The notes below the pieces were generated by a model that was not told the origin of the DNA, searched no databases, and saw nothing but the letters and a program-made list of their open reading frames with translations. From Trinickia violacea (lineage in GTDB: Bacteria; Pseudomonadota; Gammaproteobacteria; Burkholderiales; Burkholderiaceae): a DNA stretch of 64,000 nt. The DNA lies in contig NZ_CP040078.1 of the NCBI RefSeq assembly GCF_005280735.1, forward strand, positions 3,038,001 to 3,102,000, read 5' to 3'. Positions within the stretch are counted from its first letter, which is position 1, and each line of letters starts with the position of its first letter. Positions 15,962-24,752 of the stretch are shown piece by piece. The translations under genes were made by a program, and so were the position numbers.

Positions 15962-16870
15962 GTGGATATGTTTCTATCGATGCGTATCTTTACGCAGATC
16001 GTCGAGTTGGGAAGCTTCACTAAAGCGGCCTCCGCCTTGCAACTGCATCGGCCTGTCGCAACCAAAGCGGTGCAGCACCTCGAACAGACTTTGGGCGTGC
16101 GCCTTCTGCATCGCACGACTCGACGAATCACGCTGACCGCGGAAGGAGAAGAGTTCTATCAGCGCTGCGCGGAGATTCTTTTACAAGTATCGGACACGGT
16201 GGGCCGCTTTTCGCAGAAGTCCACGCGCCCCAGGGGAAAGCTGCGCCTCGAATTGCCGGTGACGATCGCCAAGACGATCATCATTCCGGCGTTACCCGCC
16301 TTTCAGCGGCAGTATCCGGAGATCGAGCTCATTATCAGTGCGCGCGATCAGCAAGTAGACATTGTCGGGGAAGGCATCGACTGCGCCGTACGCATAGGCG
16401 GACAGGGAAGCCCGGGCTTTGTTGCGCGGAAGATCGCCGAGGTGCCGATGGTGACCTGCGCATCGCCGGAATATCTCGATCAACGCGGTACGCCCAAAAC
16501 CATCGACGATTTGCACAATCACTTGGCAGTCAACTTTTTCTTCGGACCGGAGAGAAAGGTCATGGATTGGCGCTTTTTCGTCGACGGCGAAGAGCAAGCA
16601 GTCAAGGTGCGCAGCGGAATCCTTGCCAACGATTCAGAAGCCTTCCTCGCGAGCGGGCTCGCCGGCTTCGGCATTCTTCAAGGCGTGCAAACCGCGTTGC
16701 AGCCTTACCTCGACAGTGGACGACTGGTGAAGGTACTGCCCGACATACCGAGTGTTCCCAAGCCGCTTTCGATCGTCTATCCGGCGAGGCGACATCTGCC
16801 GTCGAAGGTCAAGGTTTTCATCGACTGGCTGACGTACGTTCTGACACAAGCCGGCATCGCCCCCTCATGA
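15962..16870 (+). CDS. LysR-family transcriptional regulator (CrgA/AaeR-like subgroup)
   Basis: A 302-residue LTTR starting at GTG (15962), six bases after AGGAG. HTH at residues 5-60 (MRIFTQIVELGSFTKAASA; LHRTTRRITLTAEG), then an effector domain beginning PRGKLRLELPVTI. The features ISARDQQVDIVGEGIDCAVRIG and ARKIAEVPMVTCASPEYL are those of the large subgroup that regulates divergent or adjacent dehydrogenase genes. It follows the first LLM gene by 78 bases on the same strand and converges with the second LLM gene. Effector unknown. Confidence 0.9.
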   Translation: MDMFLSMRIFTQIVELGSFTKAASALQLHRPVATKAVQHLEQTLGVRLLHRTTRRITLTAEGEEFYQRCAEILLQVSDTVGRFSQKSTRPRGKLRLELPVTIAKTIIIPALPAFQRQYPEIELIISARDQQVDIVGEGIDCAVRIGGQGSPGFVARKIAEVPMVTCASPEYLDQRGTPKTIDDLHNHLAVNFFFGPERKVMDWRFFVDGEEQAVKVRSGILANDSEAFLASGLAGFGILQGVQTALQPYLDSGRLVKVLPDIPSVPKPLSIVYPARRHLPSKVKVFIDWLTYVLTQAGIAPS

Positions 16871-16942
16871 CGAAGACCCTACGGTCAAGACAACCTTGAT
16901 TTCGTGATCGATATCGTTCCAAATTCGACGACGCGCCGAAGT

Positions 16943-16977
16943 CAAGGAGACGGACGCCGCCACGCCCTGTCTCCTTG
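16943..16977. terminator. Hairpin between convergent LysR and monooxygenase genes
   Basis: CAAGGAGAC and GTCTCCTTG form a perfect 9-bp stem with a 17-base loop in the 114-base gap between two convergent genes. Position suits a bidirectional transcription stop, but there is no T-tract and the loop is long, so the call is tentative. Confidence 0.35.
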
Positions 16978-16984
16978 CCGGTAA

Positions 16985-18145
16985 TCAGGCTGCCAATTTT
17001 TCCTGCGACGGCACGTATGGATTGCGAAGCCCCGCCTTCTCCAGCAACGGCATCACTTCGGCATTCCACTGCTTGATGCCGCTGTTGTAGTCCAGCCAGC
17101 TGAGGCAGATGCCATCCACACCCGCTTCCGACAACATGCCCAAATGATCGACCATCATTTCAGGTGTGCCCACCAACGGGAAGCCCGCCCAGCCCGCCTT
17201 GAAGTGATAGCGAAACTGGTCGGCCTGCTCTGGCGTGAAAATGCCGGTCTGGATGCCGAGTTCCTTGACGATGTTTTCGCATGCCTCATCATCGCCGTAC
17301 TCGATCACGTAGCGGTCAACGTACTCTTTCGCCTTGGCCTGCGTTTCGGCAACCGACACATACGAGTAGCACCACACCTTGAGATCCCGGCCATACTCGT
17401 TCTTTGCCAGATCTTTATAAGCACGGACCTGCTTACGTACGCCTTCGAGCTCATGCGAGCCGAGGATGATGAAAGCCGCATCACAGTGCTCGGCGCAAAA
17501 GCGCATGCCGCGCGGCGAGCCGCCCGCATTGATCAGGAACGGCTTGTTCAACGGTTTTGGCTCTGAAAACGCCTGCACGAGATTGAAGTACTTGCTTTTG
17601 TGGTCGAAGTAACCTTCCGTCGTCCAAGCCTCCTGCGCAATCGCGAGCCAGTCGTCGGCGAACGCATATCGTTCGTCGTGCTCCATCATTGAACCGCCGA
17701 ACATCCGCATCTCCGGACCAAACCAGCCGCAAATCATGTTGAGGCCGAAACGCCCACCGCTGATGTGATCGATCGTCGCCGCCTGCTTTGCTGCAAACAG
17801 CGGGTGAACGGTCGGAAGGTGCGAGGTCGTAATCGTGGCGATCTGCTTGGTCGACGCCGCTATGGCTGCCGCCCAGGTGTAGGTCTCGAAGCTCGTACCG
17901 CCAAAATTGCTGTCGCCGCCGAAACCGCGCCAGCGACCGATTGGAATGGCGGCCTCGAAACCGGCGGCATCAGCAATGCGCACGGTCTCCAGGTTCGTCC
18001 GCCAATCCTCCGCGCGGTGCACTTCAGGAGCCGTCGTGATTGCGCAACCGCCATGTGCATTGATCGCGAACACGCCAAGTTTGATCTTGTTGGGTGAGCT
18101 AGCCATCGGGTTCAACAGCTCGTGTGACTGGGTTGCATTGCTCAT
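16985..18145 (-). CDS. LLM-class flavin-dependent monooxygenase, dimethylsulfone monooxygenase/SfnG-like
   Basis: A 386-residue luciferase-like monooxygenase. Conserved pieces: LGVFAINAHGGCA, GFEAAIPIGRWRGFGG, HLPTVHPLFAAKQAATIDH, ISGGRFGLNMICGWFGPEMRMFG, NAGGSPRGMRF and PLVGTPEMMVDHL. The order and spacing resemble FMNH2-dependent alkanesulfonate/dimethylsulfone and pyrimidine monooxygenases. They need an external flavin reductase; a reductase domain is encoded at 22472. GGAGAG precedes the ATG. The aldehyde dehydrogenase gene upstream ends... in fact lies on the same strand 118 bases upstream (18264-19664), so monooxygenase and aldehyde dehydrogenase may be co-transcribed. Substrate unknown. 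Confidence 0.85.
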   Translation of the reverse strand: MSNATQSHELLNPMASSPNKIKLGVFAINAHGGCAITTAPEVHRAEDWRTNLETVRIADAAGFEAAIPIGRWRGFGGDSNFGGTSFETYTWAAAIAASTKQIATITTSHLPTVHPLFAAKQAATIDHISGGRFGLNMICGWFGPEMRMFGGSMMEHDERYAFADDWLAIAQEAWTTEGYFDHKSKYFNLVQAFSEPKPLNKPFLINAGGSPRGMRFCAEHCDAAFIILGSHELEGVRKQVRAYKDLAKNEYGRDLKVWCYSYVSVAETQAKAKEYVDRYVIEYGDDEACENIVKELGIQTGIFTPEQADQFRYHFKAGWAGFPLVGTPEMMVDHLGMLSEAGVDGICLSWLDYNSGIKQWNAEVMPLLEKAGLRNPYVPSQEKLAA

Positions 18146-18263
18146 CAGTCTCTCCGATTAGGAATGGAAGAAGCGGCTTCTTGTCGTTACCCTCGGGCTG
18201 GCGAGCAGCCGTGCGGCCTCCGGAAGGCGAAGCCCGATTGCCTTCATCTCTGAAGGATTCGAG

Positions 18264-19664
18264 TCAGTTGAGCGCATCAGAGCGCCAAACCATCATCTTT
18301 TCCGTCTGCATCTCTCGCATCGTGTGAGGCATCCCGCCAACCCCATGTCCCGAGACTCGCGCGCCTGCGAACGGCATCCAATCGACGCGGAACAGCGTGT
18401 TCTCGTTCACCATGATGGCCGTGCCGTCCAGATGGCGATAACAGTGCATGGCCGTGTCGATGTTTCGCGTGAACACCGCAGCCTGGAATGAATAGGGAAG
18501 GTCATTAGACGTCGCGATCGCCGCGTCGACGTTGTCGTACGCGTACACGCACACGACGGGGCCAAACACTTCCTTGCGCGTCACGTCCGCATCGCCGGGC
18601 GGATCGAGCAACACCGTGTTGGCATAGCAACTGGCGGAAATCCTTTTGCCGCCTGATACGAGTGTCCCGCCGGCGCTCACCGCGTCATCGATCCATCGGC
18701 CAACGCGGTCTACCTCCTTGTGGCTGATTAGCGGGCCCACGTCGGTAGTCGTCAGCAGAGGATCGCCGATCACCATCTTGTTGCCCAATTCGGCCAGCCC
18801 ATGGGCGACATCGCCGGCGATGCTCCGGTGACAGAAAACACGCTGCACGCTCACGCACGCTTGCCCCGCATGCCAAAAGGCGCCGCGCGCGATGCGAGGC
18901 AGGGCCATATCCAGGTCGGCGTCATGCGAGACAATCACGGGCGCGACGCCGCCATGCTCGAGCGCGCAACGCGTTCCCGGCGCCAGCTTCGACCTGAGCA
19001 TCCAGCCGACTGGGGCCGAGCCGATGAAGGTAAAGAAGCCTACGCGAGGATCGGTCACCATGCGGGTGGCCAACTCGAGGTCTTGCGGGAGCACCATCTG
19101 CGCCCATCCGGGGGGCAAACCCGCCTCGTGAAAAATGTCGATGACTGTCCTGCAGGACAGCGGCGTTGCCGGCGCAGGTTTGACGATGACAGGGGCACCG
19201 ACCGCGACGGCGGGCGCGACCTGATGGATGACGAGGTTGAACGGATGATTGAACGCGCTCACGCCGAGGACGACGCCGGCCGGTTCGTACTGCGTGAACG
19301 CGACCCTGCCGGCCGACGTGGCATTGAGATCCATCGGTACCACCTGGCCCGCGTTGGTCCGCAACGCTTCGATGCAGGTGTGTATGCCATCGATACCGCG
19401 GTCGACTTCGATGAGCGAGTCCTTCAGCGGCTTGCCGCCCTCGCTGGCAGCCTGTCGCGCGATCTCCTCACGCCGGGCAGAGATGATCTCAGCCGCACGC
19501 TTCAGTATCGAGAGACGCTGCTGCTTGGACAACCATTGGCGGCGATCGCGGAACAGCGCATAGGCCGTAGCCATGGCGCGTTCGACATCCTCCGCGGTAG
19601 CCGCTTCGACTTGGCCGACATGCGTGCCGTCGAAGGGAGAGTGAACATCAATCGTCGCGCTCAT
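18264..19664 (-). CDS. Aldehyde dehydrogenase family protein (second copy)
   Basis: About 466 residues from the ATG at 19664 (GGAGA upstream). The nucleophile motif reads HAGQACVSVQR (Cys near residue 275) and the general base motif is TRCALEHGGVAPVIV (Glu near residue 240, with EHGG instead of ELGG). The C-terminal FAGARVSGHGVGGMPHTMREM is of the type found in glyceraldehyde-3-phosphate (GapN-like) and sulfoacetaldehyde/phosphonoacetaldehyde dehydrogenases. Lies on the same strand as the SfnG-like monooxygenase gene downstream and the GST gene upstream, suggesting an operon of GST, aldehyde dehydrogenase and monooxygenase. Substrate unknown. Confidence 0.85.
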   Translation of the reverse strand: MSATIDVHSPFDGTHVGQVEAATAEDVERAMATAYALFRDRRQWLSKQQRLSILKRAAEIISARREEIARQAASEGGKPLKDSLIEVDRGIDGIHTCIEALRTNAGQVVPMDLNATSAGRVAFTQYEPAGVVLGVSAFNHPFNLVIHQVAPAVAVGAPVIVKPAPATPLSCRTVIDIFHEAGLPPGWAQMVLPQDLELATRMVTDPRVGFFTFIGSAPVGWMLRSKLAPGTRCALEHGGVAPVIVSHDADLDMALPRIARGAFWHAGQACVSVQRVFCHRSIAGDVAHGLAELGNKMVIGDPLLTTTDVGPLISHKEVDRVGRWIDDAVSAGGTLVSGGKRISASCYANTVLLDPPGDADVTRKEVFGPVVCVYAYDNVDAAIATSNDLPYSFQAAVFTRNIDTAMHCYRHLDGTAIMVNENTLFRVDWMPFAGARVSGHGVGGMPHTMREMQTEKMMVWRSDALN

Positions 19665-19772
19665 TACTGCTTCTCCATTGAAGTCCTGATGCATGCGCCG
19701 TCGTAGTTGCCGCGCATGGCCTGCCGGTGGTCTGATGCCTACGGGCCAACGGGCAACGCGACAGATTCAGCC

Positions 19773-20381
19773 TCAGGTGGTGGACATTTCGCGGGGCAAG
19801 CTGTCGGCAAACGACGGCCTCTCGCGCATCTCTATTGCCAATGCATCCAGCCTCGGCAGGCTGGGTAACCAGTTGACGGACGGAAAACGGAAGCGCACGT
19901 AGTCGAGTAAGACCACAGCGGAAATCACCGCGAGATCAGGCGTCGAACCGGCGAACGAAGGTGGCGCTTCTTCAAGCCGAGACAGCGCGTTGACCACAGA
20001 GCGCCTGCGCCGCAGTCCCACGGGCGACTCATCGAACGATGCGTCGGTCATCTTGCGACCGATGATGATCGCCGCCGCGGCATCGATGCCGCCCATTGCA
20101 ACACCGATCCTGGACAGCACCGTCGACGGTTCGTGCCCAAGCAGTCTGGGATAGGGCCGCTGACATTCCAGCCAGAGCATGATCACGAGACTCTCGGTCA
20201 GCGCTTTCCCATCGTCCAAAACGAGCGCAGGGACCCGTGCGCTCGGATTGGCCTGCAGAAGCTCGGGCGCGTCCTTCCACGGATCTGTCAACTGAAGCTC
20301 GATATCGGAAATGCCTTTCTCCGCGAGCGCGATGCGCACGAGGCGCGCATAAGGCGACGTCGTGCTGAAGAACAACTTCAT
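19773..20381 (-). CDS. Glutathione S-transferase family protein
   Basis: A 202-residue GST with the N-terminal thioredoxin-like domain (KLFFSTTSPYARLVRIALAEKGI; Ser/Thr at the active-site turn) and NPSARVPALVLDDGKALTES, the cis-Pro and SNAIL/TES glutathione-binding motifs, followed by an all-helical domain. The ATG at 20381 follows AGGAGT. It is upstream of, and same strand as, the aldehyde dehydrogenase gene (109-base gap). Possible role in conjugating or reducing a reactive intermediate of the pathway. Divergent from citF across a 450-base gap. Confidence 0.85.
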   Translation of the reverse strand: MKLFFSTTSPYARLVRIALAEKGISDIELQLTDPWKDAPELLQANPSARVPALVLDDGKALTESLVIMLWLECQRPYPRLLGHEPSTVLSRIGVAMGGIDAAAAIIIGRKMTDASFDESPVGLRRRRSVVNALSRLEEAPPSFAGSTPDLAVISAVVLLDYVRFRFPSVNWLPSLPRLDALAIEMRERPSFADSLPREMSTT

Positions 20382-20831
20382 AGAAATACTCCTGAGCCAG
20401 TTGCAAGTAAGCACGTCCCGGAGCGCGGGTTCTCACCCTTAGCTCGATAGGCGTTGAGTTGTGCGCAACGACACTCGGAGCGCAAAGGCCACGATGTGCG
20501 AATGAAGCCGTATGCTAGGCATGCCCCGCCGTATGCGGAAGCTGATTCTCAACAAGCGGACTTCCCAAGAATTCAAAGTCCTCGAAAACCCTAGGAGGAC
20601 CGCCGGAAAGCCAGTACAGGAACCGGTCGAGCCTCGTCGGGTTCACGAATTTCGAAGGGGTCTCCGCGAGATTCGGATGCCATCATCCGGCCGAGTCCGG
20701 CATTCTTGAACTTGACGAAGGCCCCACACCGGCTTCTTCGCGCCGGACGACGTGGCTCAGCATGCGGCGGCGGCTCAACGCGTTGTGCGTTGCCGGACCA
20801 TAGCGCTGAATATCCATGTCATGGAGACGTA
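20382..20831. other. 450-base gap between divergent GST and citF genes
   Basis: No gene-like reading frame. It must hold two divergent promoters; I see no convincing -35/-10 pair, palindrome or RNA structure in it. Confidence 0.5.
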
Positions 20832-22367
20832 ATGGATGACCGAATGGACTTACCCGAATACATCGATGGTTATGGGCGAGTAGTACCCCACGAGGGTATA
20901 TGTTTGCAGCAAGAAAGCACCGTCCAGCAACGTCTCGTCGGAACGACCCGCGAGCGACACCACAAGTTACTGAAGACAATCGGCGACGCGTTCGACGCCT
21001 GCGCGATTCATGACGGCGCCACACTTTCCTTCCATCACCATCTACGTAATGGCGATCAGGTCCTCAACATGGTCCTGGCCGTTGCCGCCGAACGCGGGCT
21101 GCGCGATCTGACCGTAGCGGCGAGTTCGCTCTTCCCGGTGCATGCGCCGCTCGTGGACCACATTCGAAGCGGAGTCGTCAGGCGCATCCTCACCGCCTAT
21201 ATGTCGGGCCCAGTTGCCGATGCCGTTTCCCGAGGCGAGATGGAGGTCCCCGTCGTGATGCAGACCCACGGTGGTCGAGCCAGGGCCATCGAGTCCGGGG
21301 AGTTGAGAATCGACGTGGCGTTTATTGCTGCGCCTACATGTGATGACTTCGGGAACCTCAACGGCGTCGAGGGCCGTGCTGCCTGCGGGCCTCTCGGGTA
21401 TGCGATGGTCGACGCGCAGCACGCCTGCATGGTTGTCGCCGTGACCGACCGCCTCGTGGCATACCCCGCCTGCCCAATCGATATCGCCCAGGACAACGTG
21501 GACTTCGTCGTTCCTGTTGCATCGATCGGGGACCCTTCGGGCATCCTTTCCGGAACGACGAAGCCAACCACGGATCCGGTCGGCCTTGGTATCGCGACCG
21601 CTGCCGCTGAGGTCATCGAAGCTTCCGGGTTGTTAGGGAACGACTTTTCGTTCCAAACGGGCGCGGGAGGCGTCTCATTGGCGGTCGCTGCACAACTTTC
21701 CGCCGTGATGACCCGGCTTGGTGTCCGGGGCAACTTCGCGTCGGGCGGAGTCACAGGCCAGCTATGCGACATGCTGGAGGCCGGACTCTTCCGCTCGATC
21801 TTCGATGTCCAGTGTTTCGATCTCCGTGCGGTGGATTCGTACCGGCGTGACTCGCGGCATATGGCCATGTCGGCGTCTCTCTATGCGAACCCTCACCAGC
21901 GAGGCGCTGTCGTTGACCGTCTGTCCACGATGATCCTGGGTGCGGCAGAGGTGGACACGAACTTCAACGTCAACGTTACGACAGGAGCCCCGGGAAACAT
22001 CCTGGGCGGCTCTGGAGGGCATGCGGATACGGCCGCAGGTGCGAAGTTGTCAATCGTGACAACGAAGCTTCTGGCAGGCGGCATCCCTAAGATCGTAGAG
22101 CGTGTGGGATGCATCACTACGCCCGGGTCGACAATCGATGTTGTCGTCACGGACGCGGGCGTGGCAGTTCATCCGACGCGTGAAGATCTGGCTTTGCGCC
22201 TGAAGAAATTCGGTATCGATGTGAGACCGATGCAGGAGCTCCTTGAACTCGCCGAACAACGTAAGACTGCGGGGGTTCAGCGGCCTCGCGAACCGCAGCA
22301 ACGAATCGTCGCGGTCGTCGAGTATCGCGATGGCACCGTTATCGATGTGGTCAGGGCCGTGCCGTAG
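20832..22367 (+). CDS. citF: Citrate lyase alpha subunit-type CoA-transferase (CitF-like)
   Basis: A 511-residue CitF-family protein of normal length. In citrate lyase this subunit swaps acetyl for citryl on the acyl carrier. Landmarks: GATLSFHHHLRNGDQVLN (residues 60-77), QTHGGRARAIESGEL, FIAAPTCDDFGN, GYAMVDAQHAC, QTGAGG, FDVQCFDLRAVDSYRRD and VTTGAPGNILGGSGGHADTAAG. The ATG at 20832 follows GGAG by 5 bases; an extension to 20706 has no site. There is no citD (acyl carrier) gene nearby and the CitE-like gene is on the other strand 2.4 kb away, so this may work as a free-CoA dicarboxylate CoA-transferase rather than in a citrate lyase complex. Family call is firm, role uncertain. Confidence 0.85.
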   Translation: MDDRMDLPEYIDGYGRVVPHEGICLQQESTVQQRLVGTTRERHHKLLKTIGDAFDACAIHDGATLSFHHHLRNGDQVLNMVLAVAAERGLRDLTVAASSLFPVHAPLVDHIRSGVVRRILTAYMSGPVADAVSRGEMEVPVVMQTHGGRARAIESGELRIDVAFIAAPTCDDFGNLNGVEGRAACGPLGYAMVDAQHACMVVAVTDRLVAYPACPIDIAQDNVDFVVPVASIGDPSGILSGTTKPTTDPVGLGIATAAAEVIEASGLLGNDFSFQTGAGGVSLAVAAQLSAVMTRLGVRGNFASGGVTGQLCDMLEAGLFRSIFDVQCFDLRAVDSYRRDSRHMAMSASLYANPHQRGAVVDRLSTMILGAAEVDTNFNVNVTTGAPGNILGGSGGHADTAAGAKLSIVTTKLLAGGIPKIVERVGCITTPGSTIDVVVTDAGVAVHPTREDLALRLKKFGIDVRPMQELLELAEQRKTAGVQRPREPQQRIVAVVEYRDGTVIDVVRAVP

Positions 22368-22471
22368 CCATGCGTATGGCGGCTACCACGCCCTCGACCC
22401 GAGGGCGTGTCACTTGTTCCGCGCATTCGACCGATCTGCCAGCCTGCCCCTATCCAGACAGGAGTCCCGTG

Positions 22472-23596
22472 ATGAACAGCCAGCCCGCTGAAACAGGTCA
22501 AGTTACCGCCGAGTTCAAAAGGGCGATGCGCCGCCTTGCTTCGACGGTCACCATCATCAGTACCGCCGACGTCTACGGGCATCGGTACGGCATGACCGCA
22601 ACCGCCGTCAACTCGCTGTCGATGGATCCGCCCTCGCTTCTTATCTGTGTCAACCACAGCGCGAGCATCCATGCCCCGTTGACGGGAAGAGGCCGCTTCT
22701 GCGTAAACGTCCTGACGACCGAACAGGAGGATCTCGTCGATGCGTTCAGCGGAAAGGTCAAGGGCGATGCTCGTTTCCAGGTCGGCGAATGGCATAACGA
22801 AGATAGCGGTATGCCTTATCTGGAAGGTGCGCAAAGCAACCTGTTCTGCGACATCGACAGCGTGATTCCCTTCGGCACGCATTCGGTCGTGATTGGGCGC
22901 GTCACTGCGGTTCGCGTGGAAGAAGGCATTCGCCCTTTGATCTTCGCGAACGGCAAATTGGGGGCTACCGGGTCCCTTACCGGCCATGTGCGCATCGCGT
23001 CGAATTTGTCGACCCTCACGCAGTTCTTGCCGTCAGACCTCGAGTCGTTTCTGAAAAAGCACCCGCTAATCGATGTGCATCTCGATGAAAAAATCAGCAC
23101 TGCGGTGGTGACGGCCGTTGAGGAGAACGCTTACGACCTGGGCTTTGTCGTCGAAGGACCAAAGACGAATCGACTAGAAACGATTCCCTATAGGGACGAC
23201 CGTCTCGTGCTCGCGGTTCCAGCCGCTCATCCGTTGGCATGTAAAACGTCCGTCAAGTTTGCCGGTACGCTGGACTACGATTATGTCGGTCTCCATACGG
23301 GTAGCCAAATCAACTTGCAGATTCAACGCGCCGCCGCGGAGCTTGACCAGGCGTGGCGCTGCCGCATGCAGGTGCATACCTACGACGCGCTGTCGGCCAT
23401 GGTTCAAGCCGGCCTCGGCATCGGAATGATTCCACTGAGGATGGCCGAGCTCTACGCAAAGGCGATGAACATCAAGGTGATTGAACTCGATGAGACATGG
23501 GCTCACCGCAGGCACGCGATCGTCATTCGCTCCTACGAGAGCCTGCAAACTGCCGGAAAGCGGCTCATTGACCACCTCAGCCGTGGCTCGCACTGA
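22472..23596 (+). CDS. Flavin reductase domain fused to a LysR substrate-binding domain
   Basis: A 374-residue frame from the ATG at 22472 (CAGGAG upstream). Residues about 10-165 are a HpaC-type FMN reductase (FKRAMRRLASTVTIIS, TATAVNSLSMDPPSLLICVN, RGRFCVNVLTTEQ, FCDIDSVIPFGTHSVVIGRV). At about residue 170 (near base 22980) the sequence changes directly into a complete LysR effector domain: GHVRIASNLSTLTQFLPSDL, LIDVHLDEK, YDLGFVVEG, LVLAVPAAHPLA, AMVQAGLGIGMIP. No HTH is present. The effector half resembles the LysR encoded 260 bases downstream. It follows citF by 104 bases. The reductase half could feed FMNH2 to the nearby LLM monooxygenases, with the second domain sensing a ligand; this is inference. 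Confidence 0.85.
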   Translation: MNSQPAETGQVTAEFKRAMRRLASTVTIISTADVYGHRYGMTATAVNSLSMDPPSLLICVNHSASIHAPLTGRGRFCVNVLTTEQEDLVDAFSGKVKGDARFQVGEWHNEDSGMPYLEGAQSNLFCDIDSVIPFGTHSVVIGRVTAVRVEEGIRPLIFANGKLGATGSLTGHVRIASNLSTLTQFLPSDLESFLKKHPLIDVHLDEKISTAVVTAVEENAYDLGFVVEGPKTNRLETIPYRDDRLVLAVPAAHPLACKTSVKFAGTLDYDYVGLHTGSQINLQIQRAAAELDQAWRCRMQVHTYDALSAMVQAGLGIGMIPLRMAELYAKAMNIKVIELDETWAHRRHAIVIRSYESLQTAGKRLIDHLSRGSH

Positions 23597-23855
23597 TCCT
23601 TATCGGCTCTGTGCCCAGTTCGGGGCATCGGATCCAGAAGGGAGTACTGGCTTGCTTGTACCGCGCTGGCGCAGCAGGTCCGATTGATGGAAACAGCCGA
23701 TCCAGATTGCATCAAAAGTATTCGGCGTCGTCTGCGCGACAAGGTTGGCAAGCGGGTACTGCCTAAGTACCCTATGTCTGGCGGTTTTTTGCAATCACTC
23801 ATCAAACAAGGCAACATCAAAATGATGCCCCAGCTAATGTTCCTACCTATTCGCC

Positions 23856-24752
23856 ATGCTTCCTGACATCGATTCGCTCGCCCTGTTCGTCCGGGCTGCC
23901 GAGTTGCACAGCCTCACCAAGGCTGCAGAGGCCTCTTACATCGGTCTGGCCGCCGCTAGCCGGCGCATTGCCCTTCTGGAGCATCGCTTCAAAACACCGC
24001 TCCTGGAACGTTCTCCGAGAGGCGTGGAGCTGACGCCAGCCGGTACGACCCTGCTTATGCACGCAAAACTCCTGCTCACGCAGATGAACCAGATGCAAGC
24101 GGATATGAGCGATCACGCGGCTGGCCGGCGTGGCGTGCTGCGGTTGATGGCGAACACATCAGCGATGACTGAGTACCTACCGGGCGATTTGGCTGATTTT
24201 TCGCGGAAAAATCCGGATATTCGCTTGGTCATCGAGGAGCGGTGGAGCCCCGAGATTGTCAAGGCAGTTCTGTCTGCCGAAGCGGATATGGGAATCATCG
24301 TTGAAGGTCTACGCGTGGAAGACCTGGCGTTCTTTCCATATCGCAATGACCGGTTGGCGGTCGTCATCCCCGCTGACCACGAACTTGCTAAGCGGCAAGA
24401 ACTTCACTTCGTCGACGTCCTGGATCACGACATTGTCGCTCTGGAAAGTGGTGCGTCGATGATGCGATTGCTCGCGGAGCAAGCGGTCGTGGCCGAGAAA
24501 ACTCTGCAGCTGCGCATACAGGTTCGCAGCTTTGAGGCAGTCTGCCGTATGGTTCAGTCCGGCCTCGGTATCGGCCTCCTGCCGTTCCAGGCCGCCAATG
24601 CAATTGGCACAGGCATGGGGTTGGTCGTAAGGCCTTTGCCCGAGGACTGGGCTGAAAGAAACATGTTAATTTGCGTGCGCAAAGACCGAACTGGCAATAG
24701 CGCGATTGCCAGTTTGCTTGAATCTCTCACCACTGCATCGGGAACTACCTAG
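23856..24752 (+). CDS. LysR-family transcriptional regulator
   Basis: A 298-residue LTTR: HTH in residues 5-62 (LALFVRAAELHSLTKAAEAS; LLERSPRGVELTPAG), linker helix, then an effector domain starting GVLRLMANTSAMTEYLPGDL. The effector half is similar in order and key residues to the domain fused to the flavin reductase just upstream (EYLPGDLADF/QFLPSDLESF; ADMGIIVEG/YDLGFVVEG; GLGIGLLP/GLGIGMIP). Its TAG stop directly abuts the stop of the convergent CitE-like gene (CTAG|TCA), with no gap for a terminator. Likely regulates the citF/citE region. Confidence 0.88.
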   Translation: MLPDIDSLALFVRAAELHSLTKAAEASYIGLAAASRRIALLEHRFKTPLLERSPRGVELTPAGTTLLMHAKLLLTQMNQMQADMSDHAAGRRGVLRLMANTSAMTEYLPGDLADFSRKNPDIRLVIEERWSPEIVKAVLSAEADMGIIVEGLRVEDLAFFPYRNDRLAVVIPADHELAKRQELHFVDVLDHDIVALESGASMMRLLAEQAVVAEKTLQLRIQVRSFEAVCRMVQSGLGIGLLPFQAANAIGTGMGLVVRPLPEDWAERNMLICVRKDRTGNSAIASLLESLTTASGTT

